64,000 bases of DNA from Collybiopsis luxurians FD-317 M1 (GCA_000827265.1 KN834798.1:139498-203497); one strand, 5' to 3'; shown: positions 32,844 to 45,519, counted from the first letter of the stretch. Made by a program: numbers and translations. The notes: generated from the sequence alone by a model not told the origin.

Positions 32844-34606
32844 ATGAACTCGGCATATGCTGAACAAATTTTAGCGGCAGAGCAAGCGTGCGTCCTTCAG
32901 ACTCAATAAAGTTCAAGCTCTAATGAATCATAAAGGCGGTTGCAGAGTTATCTATTTCTTTTTTCGATAAGTATGTTTTTAGCTTCGCTATCTGGGTCAT
33001 TACCTTACGCTGATCCTTAGCGTTTTTATACTGGGACCACATTCTTACACTTTGTATGAAATTTCTTGCCTCTTAGCCAACGATGGTGTTCTGATCATCG
33101 CCCTGGTAGCCGATGAGCTTCTGTATTTTTGGAGACGCCCAGTGGGCGCAAGTACGATCCTTTTCTTTCTCAATCGTTATTTTGCGGCGCTGGGGAACAT
33201 TGCCTTGGCTATATCGCTGTTCTCCGGCGATTTCACTGAATCGGTTAGTCTCTCCTTCCATTTTTAGCTTGTCAAGCTTTGTCTGATTTTCTATCACATA
33301 AATGACATCGACAGAGGTAGGTAATGATTAAATCTGTCTGTTGAAAACCAGCAATGATGGTGTTAGCTGCGGGTCATTCCATACCTTCCACGAACTCCTG
33401 CTCGTTGCGACGCAAGTCATAATTTGCAGTAAGATTCCTTTCATCACTGTTCCAGCAGCTCAAGTAAACCTGTTTGCACTCCAGTGCTCCTTGCCATTCG
33501 CATATATGCCTTGTATAATTGCAGTAAACGTATACTGGCTGTTATACTTTCCACCGGTGGTGTTCTGCTGACCTTATCACTTGTCAGTTTTCCCTTATGC
33601 TATCTGAACTTGCTTTCATCCGAGCCTGTTATAGTTTGCGATGTTTGTTGGTCAGTCTGAAGGGTTCCTCGTAGGACATGAGGGTCTTAGCTTGGGGTGT
33701 CACCCAAAATTATCGTTCATTCCGTGCGCACAATATCATCTCGGTTCTTCTTTATAGGAAATTTCTCATTACAGTACAGATCTATCCGTACGTCTTGCCA
33801 GCAAGGATTTAAGATCTCATCTCAACTCATTTCGCAGAAGAGGCAGCTGCTTGGGAGGCTTTGTTTTTGTACGATTCTATGCTATTTGTGATGACACTGC
33901 ATAAAACCTACAAAACCCACCGCAAACTCCGGCCACTCAGGATAGCCTTGATTGACGTAATCCTTCGAGATGGTAAGGATCGATGTACCATTCTTTGATC
34001 GTTTTGAGTTAACCTTATTGTATGTAGGATCGTTGTATTTTGGGTGAGTTCCTTGATAAATAAATCCGTTAAAAAAAGACTATTCATTCTCTTCCCATTC
34101 ATAGCGTGATGGCTTTTGCGAATGCGGTTAGTGTAGGATTAATTCCCTCGGAAGACTCATCCTCATTTCCATTTACAGGTCAATATCTCTACGTTCTACG
34201 TGAGTGTCAATACATGAATCATTACTTCCAAAGTCTAATCCACAACTGGTCTAGTACCCTTTAGTACGTCTGATATAGCTTCGGTTACAGTTGCAAGAAG
34301 TTGATGCTTATTCGTGACCTAGCCATACGCACGAGGCATGTTATCCACATTTGCCAGCAGGTATAACCTTCATTTTATTGACATATTCGAATGCTTCCAG
34401 TTCAAACAACCACTCTTTGTAGCATGTCTGTCACAATGATGTCGCGGCTCATGTTCAACCTTCACAAAGTTGCAGATTCAGGATTGCTTAGTTCGCATGT
34501 AACAACGATCCAACTAGCCACCTCGGACAGTGATTGTTCAGAATTCCAACTAGAAAACTTGACAGTTATTGCGACTCTGAATGAGGCTTTGTATGACGAA
34601 CCTTAG
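32844..34606 (+). CDS. DUF6533 seven-helix membrane protein, copy B
   Basis: Same exon plan as copy A. A start exon (MNSAYAEQILAAEQA) is followed by a GTGCGTCC intron. Then come LAFLYWDHILTL-like, VADELLYFWRRPVGASTILF and FLNRYFAALGNIALAISLFS; SCGSFHTFHELLLVATQVII; a helix from CSLPFAYMPC read in the LLAIRIYALYNC frame; AAAWEALFLYDSMLFVMTLH and KTYKTHRKLRPLRIALIDVI; and the last exon MSVTMMSRLMFNLHKVADSG ending at 34606. It closely matches copy D from promoter to stop. Small exons near 33600-33760 and 34020-34200 were recognised by homology, not fully phased. Predicted membrane protein of unknown ligand. Confidence 0.7.
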
Positions 34607-35313
34607 GACTTTACGACTTCAGGACACATGGACAATTTAGTGTACTATTACAACGTTCATTTTAACTGTGACTTGACCCTCCTGCTTTGTACTGTACCGG
34701 AATTTAGAAACAGGGAACTGGTTGCAGGGAGCCCAGCGTAGATTGCGCAGTTGTGGATGAGCATCGAGGCTCGAAGAATCTGCAGTCAGAGTTTCATGCC
34801 CAAGCAATGGTGCTATTGATCTTGAGGTTTCACAGGGGAGTCGGCAAGCGAGTCGACAGCCATGTATTTCGCGCGTTACCAGCCTTCTCGCTCACAACGA
34901 CATCGTTACGGTGTTGGAGCACATAGCAAGATTGAAACTGAGCGTAGATAATGTCAATCTCACGATTGCGACTAGACCCAATTCGCAATGTGAACAAGAC
35001 AGGAATACAGGAATGAACGAGAAACCAGAGTATGTTTCCACATTGTCTATAAGCCAAGTTTCGAAGTCTGGTGCCTGTAGTTCTTAAATGAATAATTTTA
35101 GGAAACACAGACGCAGATATTAGATTATGGGACCGACTGCGGGACAAAGGATAACCGAGACAAACGCAGGGAGTAAACATAGGACTAAGAAGTATGTACA
35201 GGATATAGGATATGAGCTTTTCATTTTTCTGCCATCAACTACAAGCGAAAATCTCCCGCAAGCTAAAACATGCATGAGAAAATGAACCGTGACTCGATGG
35301 ACAAACCTCACCA
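34607..35313. other. Gap downstream of copy B
   Basis: Contains the unit's 3' tag (ATCGAGGCTCGAAGAATCTG, then TTTCATGCCCAAGCAATGG) at 34755-34815. No gene supported. Confidence 0.5.
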
Positions 35314-35705
35314 TTAATTTTTGTTGAGCGCGGTGAGCGCCACCTCCATCAAAATAACGTTCAGGATGCGCAACAAGATGAGGACGACGAGCATCTGGAA
35401 GCCATTCAGTGTAACGAACAGTTAAGCATCAATGAGGAACGCACACAAAACAGGTCATGGTCGCAGTCATCTTGAGGTTCCACCTTTTGCTCTTCCTTTT
35501 CCTCCTGGACATAAAACTAGTCAGCGCACTGACTGAGAGCCAAAAAAATACATCTTCCTACCGCTATAGTCCGGGTGAGCTTCAACTCGTTGAGGGCCTC
35601 TTCACGTCGACGACGCAATGCATGAGCGTATGGATGAAATCTTCTATCACTAGTATACGGTAAACCTTCCAAAAAGGAATAAATAGCCCAGAATACGCAC
35701 GCCAT
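35314..35705 (-). CDS. Possible small tail-anchored protein, 3 exons
   Basis: Not a known family. The ATG at 35705 starts MACVFWAIYSFLEGLPY, then a basic stretch (ALRRRREEALNELKLTRTI). An intron of about 47 bp (GTAGGAAG..TGACTAG) joins to FYVQEEKEEQKVEPQ. A second of about 54 bp (GTGCGTTCC..CTTCCAG) joins to a C-terminal hydrophobic helix (MLVVLILLRILNVILMEV) ending at TAA 35314. The phases agree, giving about 100 residues with an N-terminal hydrophobic segment and a C-terminal anchor. Short length and no homology keep this tentative. Confidence 0.35.
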
Positions 35706-38700
35706 GGATGGGACGGGAAGAGGTCAAGCTTTGGCGAAGAAAATGACGGTCTGGAGTGAAGAGAAAAAGCAGGGACATCCATTTTATAAATGCCGAGATA
35801 CAAAAATTAAGAGGTTCAAAAATTCGTCCCAAACTAGAACAAATATCTGGTGTGTGCGCAAGGTTTGAGAAATCCAGAACCAATACTGTGGCGCCGAGGC
35901 TTCGTTTTTGCTCTTCATCTTCGACAATGAACCTTTATGGATTCAAATTCTTTGTCAACTCTTCAATGGGCTCAACAAATACACACATACACACCTACGA
36001 GGTTTCGTATTCAACGGAAGTCTCGACTAATGTCCCCGACAAAAGATCTTCCCCGATTCAAGCAGGATTCATGTTTCTCTCGATCTTCGGCCCAAAACTC
36101 TGTGCGCGCGTAAATTCTTCATCAACTTTGCATCACGCGTTCAACGCATACACCCATGGACACCCATGAGGTTCTGTGTTCGACAAATTCCTCCTTCAAT
36201 GTCCTCCTAAAAGATCTGTCTGGAATTGATTTGCTTTCCGAGGCTGCTCTCAGTACCCAGCAGCATATTCCAAATCCGGCTCCATTTTGCTCATAGCTCT
36301 AGAAAATGGTATGTAACATTTGTATCACCCTTAAAGCTTCCGCTTGACGGCCGTTGAAAAGGTGCAGACGACAAACAGACGAAGGTCCAGGTCGAAACAT
36401 AGAATTGGGATCCACGCAGTCAACAGTGGCTGAGTTGGATCAAGAGCTTGAGCGCTCAGACTGCTGCTGGCTTCGACAAAAGGATAGGTCGTATGATGCG
36501 TCGAAATGCTATCCTAGGCCCAGAAAATTGCTGTAGAGCGTGGGGAGGGGAAAATCGACGTACGGTGAGTCATCAATCACGTGACTGATGAGCAATCACT
36601 CCCGAGCCTTCAACGCTCTCAACTCTCCTTTCACCCAACCTACCTAGCAATAAAAAAACTTGTTGATGCTCAAGAATCAGGGAATGAATCGCAGATATCA
36701 AGTAGACCAGCAGAAATCAAGAATCAAGGTTCCGGCCAAGAGATTGAATCTTCAAGACAAAACTTTCTCTAAATCCCAGTACCAGGCGTGAGACGGGCTC
36801 ATAGCCTGAGGAAAAGAAACGCAGCAAGTAGCCTTCAACATGATGAGAGTGATTGGCATCAAGACTAGAATGGCAGTCTAAGATGAAAGCGGACCGGAAG
36901 TAACAATATCAGAGGTAGGTGTAGCGTGCAGACATCCAAGGCGTCCGCGTTCCCGGTACTAGTCACGTCCAACCTCCGCGCTAGCATTCAGGGTAGGACC
37001 TGCCTGCAGAGCCTGTTCTGAAACAGAGAATGCGCCGGAGGACCTATTCGCTCTGACGGAGCAGATTGAAGACCTCAAGCTTTCTGGCCGAGCTCAGGAG
37101 TAATACGAGGCGCAGGAAGTGCTATGGTCTGGTCGGAAGCAGACCGCATTACTGCAGGTGCCAGGAGCCAAAGATAATCGCTCTCAGGGCCATGACGCTC
37201 TAACGGAGCAGATTCGAGACCTTCAGACTTCCTGGTCGAGCGAGGAGATACTACAAGTCGTAGAAGCTGTCATAGCCTAGTCGGAAGCAGACCCAAATAA
37301 CTGCGGATGGCAGGGACCAGAAATATTTGCTTCCGCAGGCAGGAACGCCGTCGATGAGGTGACGATGATCGGCAACGGCGGATATACTTCTGCGCGTACC
37401 GTCCCCTAAGCAAATGATGAGAAGAAGACGAAGAGGATATCACTCGTCTTCACTTCGTCCGCGATTTGGGGTCCGAGTAAAGTTCCTTCGATCTTTGTAT
37501 CCAAGCTCAATGTTCCCTGTGACTTTGAGCTCTTCCCAGTAGCCTCTTCCTACTCCAGCAGCATCGCTCTCTTAGCATCATCCCTCTCTTAGCATCATCC
37601 GAATGTTGTTCCTAACCCCCAATGCTCTTGCTCTGCAGAAAAACCGGCTCTGGAGCCAAAGCAGAACGGCGACGCTTTCGACTGACCATCTTTGGCTCGC
37701 AAGAAGGTGATATAGATAAAATTCGGGGGAGTTTCGCTGAATCAGAGAAGAGGTTAGGAGCTTTCCAAGCGATGGCGAGTGGTCGCCGGTGATGGTGGTG
37801 TGGAAAAAGGGTCGACGCCGCTCGACGGAACCAAAGAACAAGTCGTCATTAATTGCTTTTTCTCACTCCTTTCAACTGCCTCTATGTAGCCTCACTGCAG
37901 GACAACGCTGTCTATTTTTTTTTCTTTCATTTCTCAATCGATTCTGACTTCCTCAAAGTTGCTTCTAATTTTTCTCTGCTCGCACCAGCTGAAAATACCG
38001 CTCAGCAGAAGAATTGACGGCAGTGGTTACCTTCTGGCCTGGAAAACAACGGTCGTCTTGTTGTCAGAAGGCTACCAATGACTTGAGAATTCAGTGTTGA
38101 TATCCCCTCTATGGTGAGTTGAATATTTCTGACCAATTCTGAATGCCCCACTCAATTTCCCATTTCTCAGAGTCTCATGATGTCGACCGCAGCACTGCGC
38201 TCGAAGCTACATAGCCAACAGAAAAGATAGAAGCGTTCATAGCACGAAGCAAATCATGGAGGTTCGTGGGCGGCGTGCGAGTGACCGCAGGTTCGATTGA
38301 AATCAAGGTGAGTGACTCCGAGGCTGATTTTGTTGATCATTCTTCCTCAACTTTTTCAGTACAGAGTCCCGACTTTGAGAAGGGCCGGTGCAAAACCTGG
38401 ACTGGCGGTCCTGAAAACCTCCAAAGTCTGTGCAGGGAGTTTAGCTGAACCGGTCAGGTTCAATAGGCATGTACTCAACGTTATAGGGCTAGCGCTCCGG
38501 CACTCGAGTTGCTGACAAGTTCCGAACATCTACTTTTCGAAAAATCATTTACATACAAGTCTTACGAATCGTCCAAATCCAGCGTTTGGGAAATCTGGTA
38601 CGATACCGTTACCATTGGTGAAGTTTACACATTTTGTTCATCGAATACTCTGTTACTGGTAATATCACCGAGTCGAAGTTGCTACATTTCTCGCATGATT

Positions 38701-39904
38701 CGTTCATTGCGGCTAGCCAACGCGTTTTATATTTAGAGACCAATAGTTGCGTTTCACTTCGACTCGGTATATGGTAGCGTCGCAACTCCAATTACTACAT
38801 CAATAATCTTTGTGCTTGCTTGAGCGAAGTTGACTTTCCGACCGAGATTATTGGGGCTTTTGACGAGTTTATCTTAGGTGGCTTGCGTGGATATGTACGG
38901 AGTCGCACTGAATGCCATGCCAACCTCGGACGGCTTTGGAATACCTATGAAGGCGTGGCTCTAAAAACTCTCAGTAATGGAGGCTTGGCTGGATTCTAGT
39001 GAGAGGCCCGTCTGTTGATATTGTGTGGATCTAGCGTGCATCTCCGTTGGAGTCGATAATAACACCAACGAGACTTTTCTGTGACAATTCTGAAGTCTCG
39101 GCCAACTTCGTTTGCCGTTCATTCGTGTTAAAGCTTTGTTTCTTTACACTGACGGAAAACTGATTGATCGTCGTCATCGGGAACAATCTTACCTTTTGTT
39201 TACGGTAGGCTTCGTAATGCTTCTTTGGTTGTTTCGCTGGTACTGATGGCATTTGCCAGAGTGTGCAGAGTCGAGACGCTTGATCCTGAATAAGATCGAA
39301 GGACAAGCGCCGAATATGTGACGCTTTGACCTTGTACATTTATGGGTGAAGCAACGTGTGTCAGCGATTCTATGAGGAATAGTCACGTCATGACAAACAC
39401 ACCGGAAACATCGCGTCGTAGTTACCTCCATTGTCTGGCGCCGTCTTACGCATCTTATCTATTCTCTTAACCACCATGCCCAGTGGAGGCTAGTCCTTGT
39501 TTCCTACTGAATTCTTGAAACGTTACATACTAATGATGAGGTCGTTCTTGAACTTCTCCGTTGTCCGGACTCTGTGTCGTATCCATCTCAAAGGGACAAG
39601 TATGCACTGTACATAAGCTTAAGTGCTATAAACCTGCATAGTTCAATCAAATGCACCCAAACTTAAGTGCGTCCGAATATGGATAGATAAAGTGAAACTC
39701 CGCTCGGAATTTGTACCATTCCGAAGTGATGCTCAAATCCATCCCATAGATTTGCTTGAATAACTCGCTTATTTTAAGCTTTGCGGAACTCGTTTGTTCT
39801 CAGCGTTTGTTCCCAATCATTTCAGACTTTCAGTAGATTTGAGGGTAGATATGATAGGATATCATGCGTGTGAGTGGAAATCACTAAATTATTCAGTTTT
39901 CTGT
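35706..39904. other. Degenerate 4.2-kb stretch without a supportable gene
   Basis: Many short frames but no domain I recognise and no coherent exon chain. It holds weak internal duplications: two diverged segments at 35945-36230 and the tandem pair at 37051-37340. A short basic frame on the minus strand at 39339-39180 (MYKVKASHIRRLSFDLIQDQ) could be a gene fragment. Probably eroded gene or transposon sequence. Confidence 0.5.
37051..37340 (+). repeat. Tandem duplication, about 147-bp period
   Basis: Two diverged copies, one starting CTCTGACGGAGCAGATTGAA at 37051 and one CTCTAACGGAGCAGATTCGA at 37198. Both continue through TGGTCGGAAGCAGACC-like sequence and an ACTGC(A/G)G..CAGG segment. In one frame each copy resembles an acidic coiled-coil repeat with stops, which suggests a decayed repeat-protein gene. 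Confidence 0.6.
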
Positions 39905-40082
39905 CACGAACAATCGTCGTTTTGACGTTTGCTGACAGCCTAGCGCTGATCTTCATATGTATACAGTAGCCTGGTGACCAGCGGGCAGGAAATCGCAGAG
40001 TAAACGTATACATATGTATTCAGCAAGGAACGATCAGCATAGGGTTCCTGCCCAAGCAAGTTGAATGAAAGACCATCGGCAT

Positions 40083-40089
40083 CTATAAG
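40083..40089 (+). promoter_or_regulatory. TATA-like box of DUF6533 copy C
   Basis: CTATAAG, 73 bp before the ATG at 40156. Confidence 0.4.
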
Positions 40090-40155
40090 ACTAGCTTCAG
40101 GACACTTTTTTGGTTCAAGTGCCTTTGCAACCGGCACTCGAGCACTGAGCAGGGC

Positions 40156-41876
40156 ATGTCGACATATGCCCCGCAGGCTTCAGCTGCAGAGCAAGAGTGA
40201 GTCTTTCAGTGCCAATACAGCTCAAGCTCTGATAAACCATGAAGACGAATACAGAACTATGTTCATTTATTCTCGACAAGTATGCTCCTACTTTGTCTCT
40301 GCATTCTAGCTCAATCTCGAGCCTACCCTCAGCATTTCTATACTGGGACTACCTCCTGACAATTTGTGTGTAGAGTTTTGCGCACCTCCTGATCCACAAT
40401 AGTAATGTTCACTACGTCCTGGTAGCCGATGAAGTTCAGTATTTCTGGAAACGCCCAGTGGGAACAAGCACGACGCTTTTCTTCCTCAATCGCTACGTTT
40501 CGGTGCTGGGAAACATTGTCGTGACCATATCGTTGCTCTCTGGCCATCTCACTGAATCGGTTGGTGTTTCCCTTCAATTGAACTTGTCAAGTTTTGTCTG
40601 ATTCTTCAAATGACAGAGGTGCGGCACAATCAAATTAGTAGTATATCTGCTTTCAACACTGATGATTGTGTCAGCTGTCGGTCGTTCTCCACCTTCCATG
40701 AACTCCTACTCGTTGTAACGCAGATTACAGTGGCCAGTAAGATTTCTTTCGTTATTCCCAAGAACTAAAGTGATCTCGCTTGCCTCCTAGTGCTTCTTAC
40801 CATTCGCATATATGCCTTGTATTCTCGCAGCAGACGCATACTCACTGTCATGCTTTCTACTGCTTCCATATTGGTCGCATTATCGCTTGTCAGATTTTTT
40901 TTACATCCATCCGATTGCTTCCATGTGAACCCATTATACCATAGTTTGCAATACTTTTCGATCAGTCGGAAGGCATCCTCATAGGCGGGGTCGATGCAGT
41001 TGGATGTCACCAAGCTTTGCCATTCATTCCGTGCGCAAATATCATCTCCATTCCTGTCTGCAGCAGTTTCTCATTCAAGTACAGGTCTGTTCGTGCGTCT
41101 TTCCAGCAAGTGTCTGAACTCTCATCTCAGCCCGCTTCACAGAGCAAGCTGCTGCCTGGGAGGCTATGTTCTTTTATGATTCTATGCTGTTTGTGATGAC
41201 ACTGTACAAGGCCTACAAAACACATCGAGAGCTACGGCCGCTCAGGATACCTCTGATTGATATTGTTATCCGCGATGGTAAGGATAGATGCTCCTCCGTT
41301 TGGGATCGTGTTGATTTGACCTTCTTGCAGGATCACTTTACTTTGGGTGAGTCCATAACTGGTGGACGCTCTGAAGGGAATTTCTTCATTTACTTCTCAT
41401 TCATAGCGTGATGGCTTTTTCGAATGCGGCTAGTGTTGGATTGATTCCATCGAGTAAATATGTTCTCACATCCATTTACAGATCAACATCTCTACATTCT
41501 ACGTCAGTATCAACGCGAAATGTTACTTACTTTCAAATTCTGATCCACAACTGCTTTAGTATCCTCTAGTACGTCCAGGCGATGTAGCCCTCAGAAAAGG
41601 CTATAAGTTAATGTTCTACTCTTAACCTAGGCATACGCACGGGGCATACTATCTTCCTTTGCCAGCAGGTATTGTGCTTCTTTACTTTCTCGGCTTTCTG
41701 GAACGCTGCAAATATCCCCTCTTTTCAGCATGGCTGTTGTAATGATATCGCGCCTCATGTTCAATCTTCACAAGCTCGCAGACTCGGGATCGTACACTTC
41801 ATACGCAACGACAATCCAATTAGGAACCCATAGTGGTTTACAAGAATTTCAATTAGAAAACTTGACGACTAGATAA
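40156..41876 (+). CDS. DUF6533 seven-helix membrane protein, copy C
   Basis: Start exon MSTYAPQASAAEQE, then a GTGAGTC intron. Exons that follow: SSLPSAFLYWDYLLTI; VADEVQYFWKRPVGTSTTLF and FLNRYVSVLGNIVVTISLLS; SCRSFSTFHELLLVVTQIT; LLTIRIYALYSRSRRILTVM; AAAWEAMFFYDSMLFVMTLY and KAYKTHRELRPLRIPLIDIV ending RDG; and the last exon MAVVMISRLMFNLHKLADSG, ending at TAA 41876. Helices and the LYWDYLLT and FFLNRY signatures are retained; no disabling change was found in the exons read. It sits between A and B/D in similarity. Expected in a cell membrane; ligand unknown. Confidence 0.7.
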
Positions 41877-43141
41877 ATGAGACTTCACGTTACGAATCTT
41901 AGTAGGACTTCGGGTGTATATAATACAACAGTAGAAATAGAAAGAATATACTTAATGTAGGACAGTCCACGCTTTGGTTTGAATCTTCTGTTTTGTGTTA
42001 TTCTGACTAGAAGCTGAAGACTGGGCTGCAGCTTTACGAGTTAGTTGCACCACTGGACCGTACGTACATAAGTAGGGTCGCGCAAAGATCGAAATATTCA
42101 CGAACAATTCCGAGTCTCAGGTATGACGGACTTGTGAGTCCTGACGATCAGTTCACAATTATTCTGAATATCATAGTCTCTAGCGAGCTGGTAAGGCAAA
42201 GTTGAGCGCTCAACGTACCTTCACGATCATGTGATCGCGCCTTGTTTAACTTGAGGCGGTTATCAGTCACAATGATGGGTGCATCTCGCCAGCAAAAAGC
42301 GTTGTTGGAGGCTACACGTGCATTGAGTGTCTGTTAGCCTTTAATAAAATCTTTCCAAACCAAACCAACGGTGATCTCATACAGAAGATGGATTGCAGTC
42401 AAGCAAAACATGCATCAAAAGATTCCTTTCTAACGATAACATTGAACTTCACCCTGACGAAAGGTGAAGAAAACTCTGAAGAATGTTAAATGAGACGCTC
42501 TAGGTATCGAGACGGAGATAACAGATAGAGACCTTGGAAATAACATCGAGGGAAATAATGGACTGATCAAGGGGAAAGTCATATGCTACTCGAGCGGCGC
42601 GCTCAGAAAGAGTAAAAAAAAAACCTGAACACGAATGGAACCGAGCGCTGAAAAGATAGGGAAGCCAGCGATGTCGCGAGGTAAGATCTAGGTAAGATGT
42701 AATCTGTGTCAAAACACCCACTGGCGGGAATAATCAATCAAAGAGGCAAGAATGATCGGACGCTTTGACCAGACTTCAAATTCGGAAAGGAACAGGTCTA
42801 AAAGTAATGCACTAAGTTACCTAAAGGTAGCGAGAAAAGTAGCGGGAATTGTTCTCAGCGCTTGCCTATTTGAGGAAATGAGATTCATCACAATGAAATG
42901 AGCGGTAGAGAATCGCCATTTTGACATTCGCTGACAGCAGCTCAAGATCTACGAACGTAGTACATAGCCCGGTCACCAGCGCGGAGGCCATCTCGAAGTA
43001 CTGATCCTATCCAAAAATGAACAATCAACGTAGGGATCCTGCATGACATATTCTACGCGGCAAGAGGTAACCGGAATTTATAAGAACAGCGTCAGAAAAG
43101 ATCTTTGCCTCATTAACTTTTGACCGTGACAAGAGCAGGCC
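41877..43141. other. Gap between copies C and D
   Basis: No gene. The last 230 bp (from about 42908) repeat the promoter region of copy B (landmarks AATCGCC, TTTGACATTCGCTGACAGC and TTTATAAGAACAGCG), so the B/D duplication began upstream of the gene. A short GATCATGTGATCGCG palindrome-like word lies at 42225 and a related one near 45315. Confidence 0.55.
43077..43084 (+). promoter_or_regulatory. TATA box of DUF6533 copy D
   Basis: TTTATAAG, 65 bp before the ATG at 43142, within the segment shared with copy B. Confidence 0.5.
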
Positions 43142-44881
43142 ATGAGCTCGGCATATGCTGAACAAATTTCAGAAGCAGAGCAAGCGTGCGTCCTTCAGAA
43201 TCAATGAAATTCAAGCTCTAATGAATCGTAAAGGCAGCCGCAGAATTATCTGTTTCTAGTGTCAATAAGTATGTTTTTTAGCTTCGCTATCTAGTTCAAT
43301 CTTACGCCGATCCTTAGCGTTCTTGTACTGGGACCATATCCTTACACTTTGTAAGAATTTATATGTCTCTTGGTCAACCAAAGTTTTCTGATCAACGCCC
43401 TGGTAGCCGATGAGCTGCTGTATTTTTGGAGACGCCCAGTGGGCGCAAGTACAATCCTTTTCTTTCTCAATCGTTATTTTGCGGCGCTCGGGAACATTGC
43501 CTTGGCTATATCGCTGTTCTCCGGCGATTTCACTGAATCGGTTAGTCTGCTTCCATTTTTAGCTTGTCAAGCTTTGTCTGATTTTCTATCACATAAATGA
43601 CATTGACAGAGGTAGGTAATGATTAAATCTGTCTGTTGAAAACCAGCGATGATGGTGTTAGCTGCGGGTCATTCCATACCTTCCACGAACTCCTGCTCGT
43701 TGCGACGCAAGTCATAATTTGCAGTAAGGTTCCTCTCATTACTGTTCCAACAGCTCAAGTAAGCCTGTTTGCGCTCCAGTGCTCCTCGCCATTCGCATAT
43801 ATGCCCTGTACAATTGCAGTAAACGTATACTGGCTCTTATACTTTCCACCGGTGGTATTCTGTCGACCTTATCGCTTGTCAGTTTTCCCTTTTTCTCTCT
43901 GAACTTACTTTCATCTGGGCCTGTTACTCTACAGTTTGCAATCTTTTTTGATCGGTCTGAAGGGTTCCTCGTGGGGAATGGGGGTCTTGGCTTGGGGTGT
44001 GAGACCGAACTGTCATTCATTCCGTGCGCACTTCTTTTTCCTTTTTCTCTTTGCAGAAACTTTCTCATTGCAATACAGATCTATCCGTACGTCTTGCCAG
44101 CAAGTATTTAAAATCTCATCTTAACTCGATCGGCAGAAGAGGCAGCTGCTTGGGAGGCTTTGTTTTTGTACGATTCTATGCTGTTTGTGATGACCCTGCA
44201 TAAAGCGTACAAAACCCACCGCGAACTCCGACCACTCAGGATACCTTTAATGGACATAATCCTTCGCGATGGTAAGGATTGATGCACCTCCATTCTTTGA
44301 TCGTTTTAAGTCAACCTTATTGTATGTAGGATCGTTGTACTTTGGGTGAGTTCCTTGATGAATGAATCCGCTGAAAAAAAGTCTATTCATTCTCTTCCCA
44401 TTCAAAGTGTGATGGCTTTTGCGAATGCGGTGAGTGTGGGACTAATTCCCTCGGATGATATATCCTTAGAATATTCATTTACAGGTCAATATCTCAACAT
44501 TCTACGTGAGTGTCAACATATGAATCATTGCTTCCAAACTCTAATCCACGACTGCTCTAGTATCCTTTAGTACGTCTGACATAGCCTCAGTTATGGTTGC
44601 AACTTATTCGTGACCTAGCCATACGCACGGGGCATGCTATCCTCATTTGCCAGCAGGTATTACCTTCCTTCTATTGATATATTTGAATGCCTCCAGTTAA
44701 AACATCCACTATCTGTAGCATGTCCGTCACAATGATGTCACGGCTCATGTTTAACCTTCACAAGGTCGCAGATAAAGGATTGTTTAGTTCGGGGCCATAT
44801 AGCAGCGATCCAACTAGCTATTGTTCAGGATCCCAATCTGAAAACTTGACAGTTATTGCGACTGTGAGCGAGGCTTCATAG
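43142..44881 (+). CDS. DUF6533 seven-helix membrane protein, copy D
   Basis: Near-duplicate of copy B. Start exon MSSAYAEQISEAEQA. Core exons VADELLYFWRRPVGASTILF with LNRYFAALGNIALAISLFSG, SCGSFHTFHELLLVATQVII, LLAIRIYALYNCSKRILALI, and AAAWEALFLYDSMLFVMTLH with KAYKTHRELRPLRIPLMDII. The last exon (MSVTMMSRLMFNLHKVADKG) ends at TAG 44881. A longer loop segment with GFLVGNGGLGLGC is shared with B. Differences from B are scattered substitutions and small indels in introns, so duplication is recent but not immediate. Not every small exon was phased. Confidence 0.7.
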
Positions 44882-45407
44882 TATGACGAATCTTAGGACT
44901 TTACGAGTCTAGGATTTTGACAATTTGGAATTTATAGATGATTCAATGTCGTACAATGTTTACTTTGACTAGAAAGTTCTGCTTTGTATGTACCAAAATT
45001 TGGAGACAGGGTGCTGGTTGAAGGGAGCCTAGCGTAGACTGTGCAGACATATACGAGCATCGAGGCTTGAAGAATCTGCATGCAGACTGAGTTTTATGCC
45101 CAAGTGAAATGCAAAAAGAAGGTGAATATCCAATTCCCCACGCATACGGTACAGTCTGAGTCACCGAGCCTAGATTCAAAGTAGAATAAGTGCGCGTATC
45201 GCGGTTGTCGGTGTAGATTGTTAAGAGTCTGTATATCATAGTCCTTAACGAGTTCGTAAAGCAAGAAATACGGGTATGACAAAGACAAAGTTGAACACTC
45301 TAGAGTCACAGTCACATGATCGCGAAGTGAGACCTCTATCCTCCTCCGTTACGCCTCCGTCGTGCCTCCGACTCCGATATCATATCCAACGAAAGTACCA
45401 AGCCGGA

Positions 45408-45500
45408 GCCCGCCTAGCTCAATCGGATAGAGCGTCAGACTCTTACGGCGGGTAGAAAAACCGAATCTGAAGGCTGCGAGTTCGACCCTCGCGGTGGGCT
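45408..45500 (+). tRNA. tRNA-Lys (CTT) with a 19-nt intron
   Basis: The acceptor stem pairs GCCCGCC with GGTGGGC. D arm AGCTC..GAGC. The anticodon stem TCAGA/TCTGA encloses the loop CTCTTA-A with anticodon CTT. A 19-nt insertion starting CGGCGGG lies one base after the anticodon, the normal place for a nuclear tRNA intron. T arm TGCGAGTTCGACCCTCGCG. Confidence 0.93.
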
Positions 45501-45519
45501 ATTGAGTAAATTGGAGTTC

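Noticed and set aside
35756..36169. 137-codon ORF
   Set aside because: It crosses a degenerate duplication, lacks domains and has no supporting splice context.
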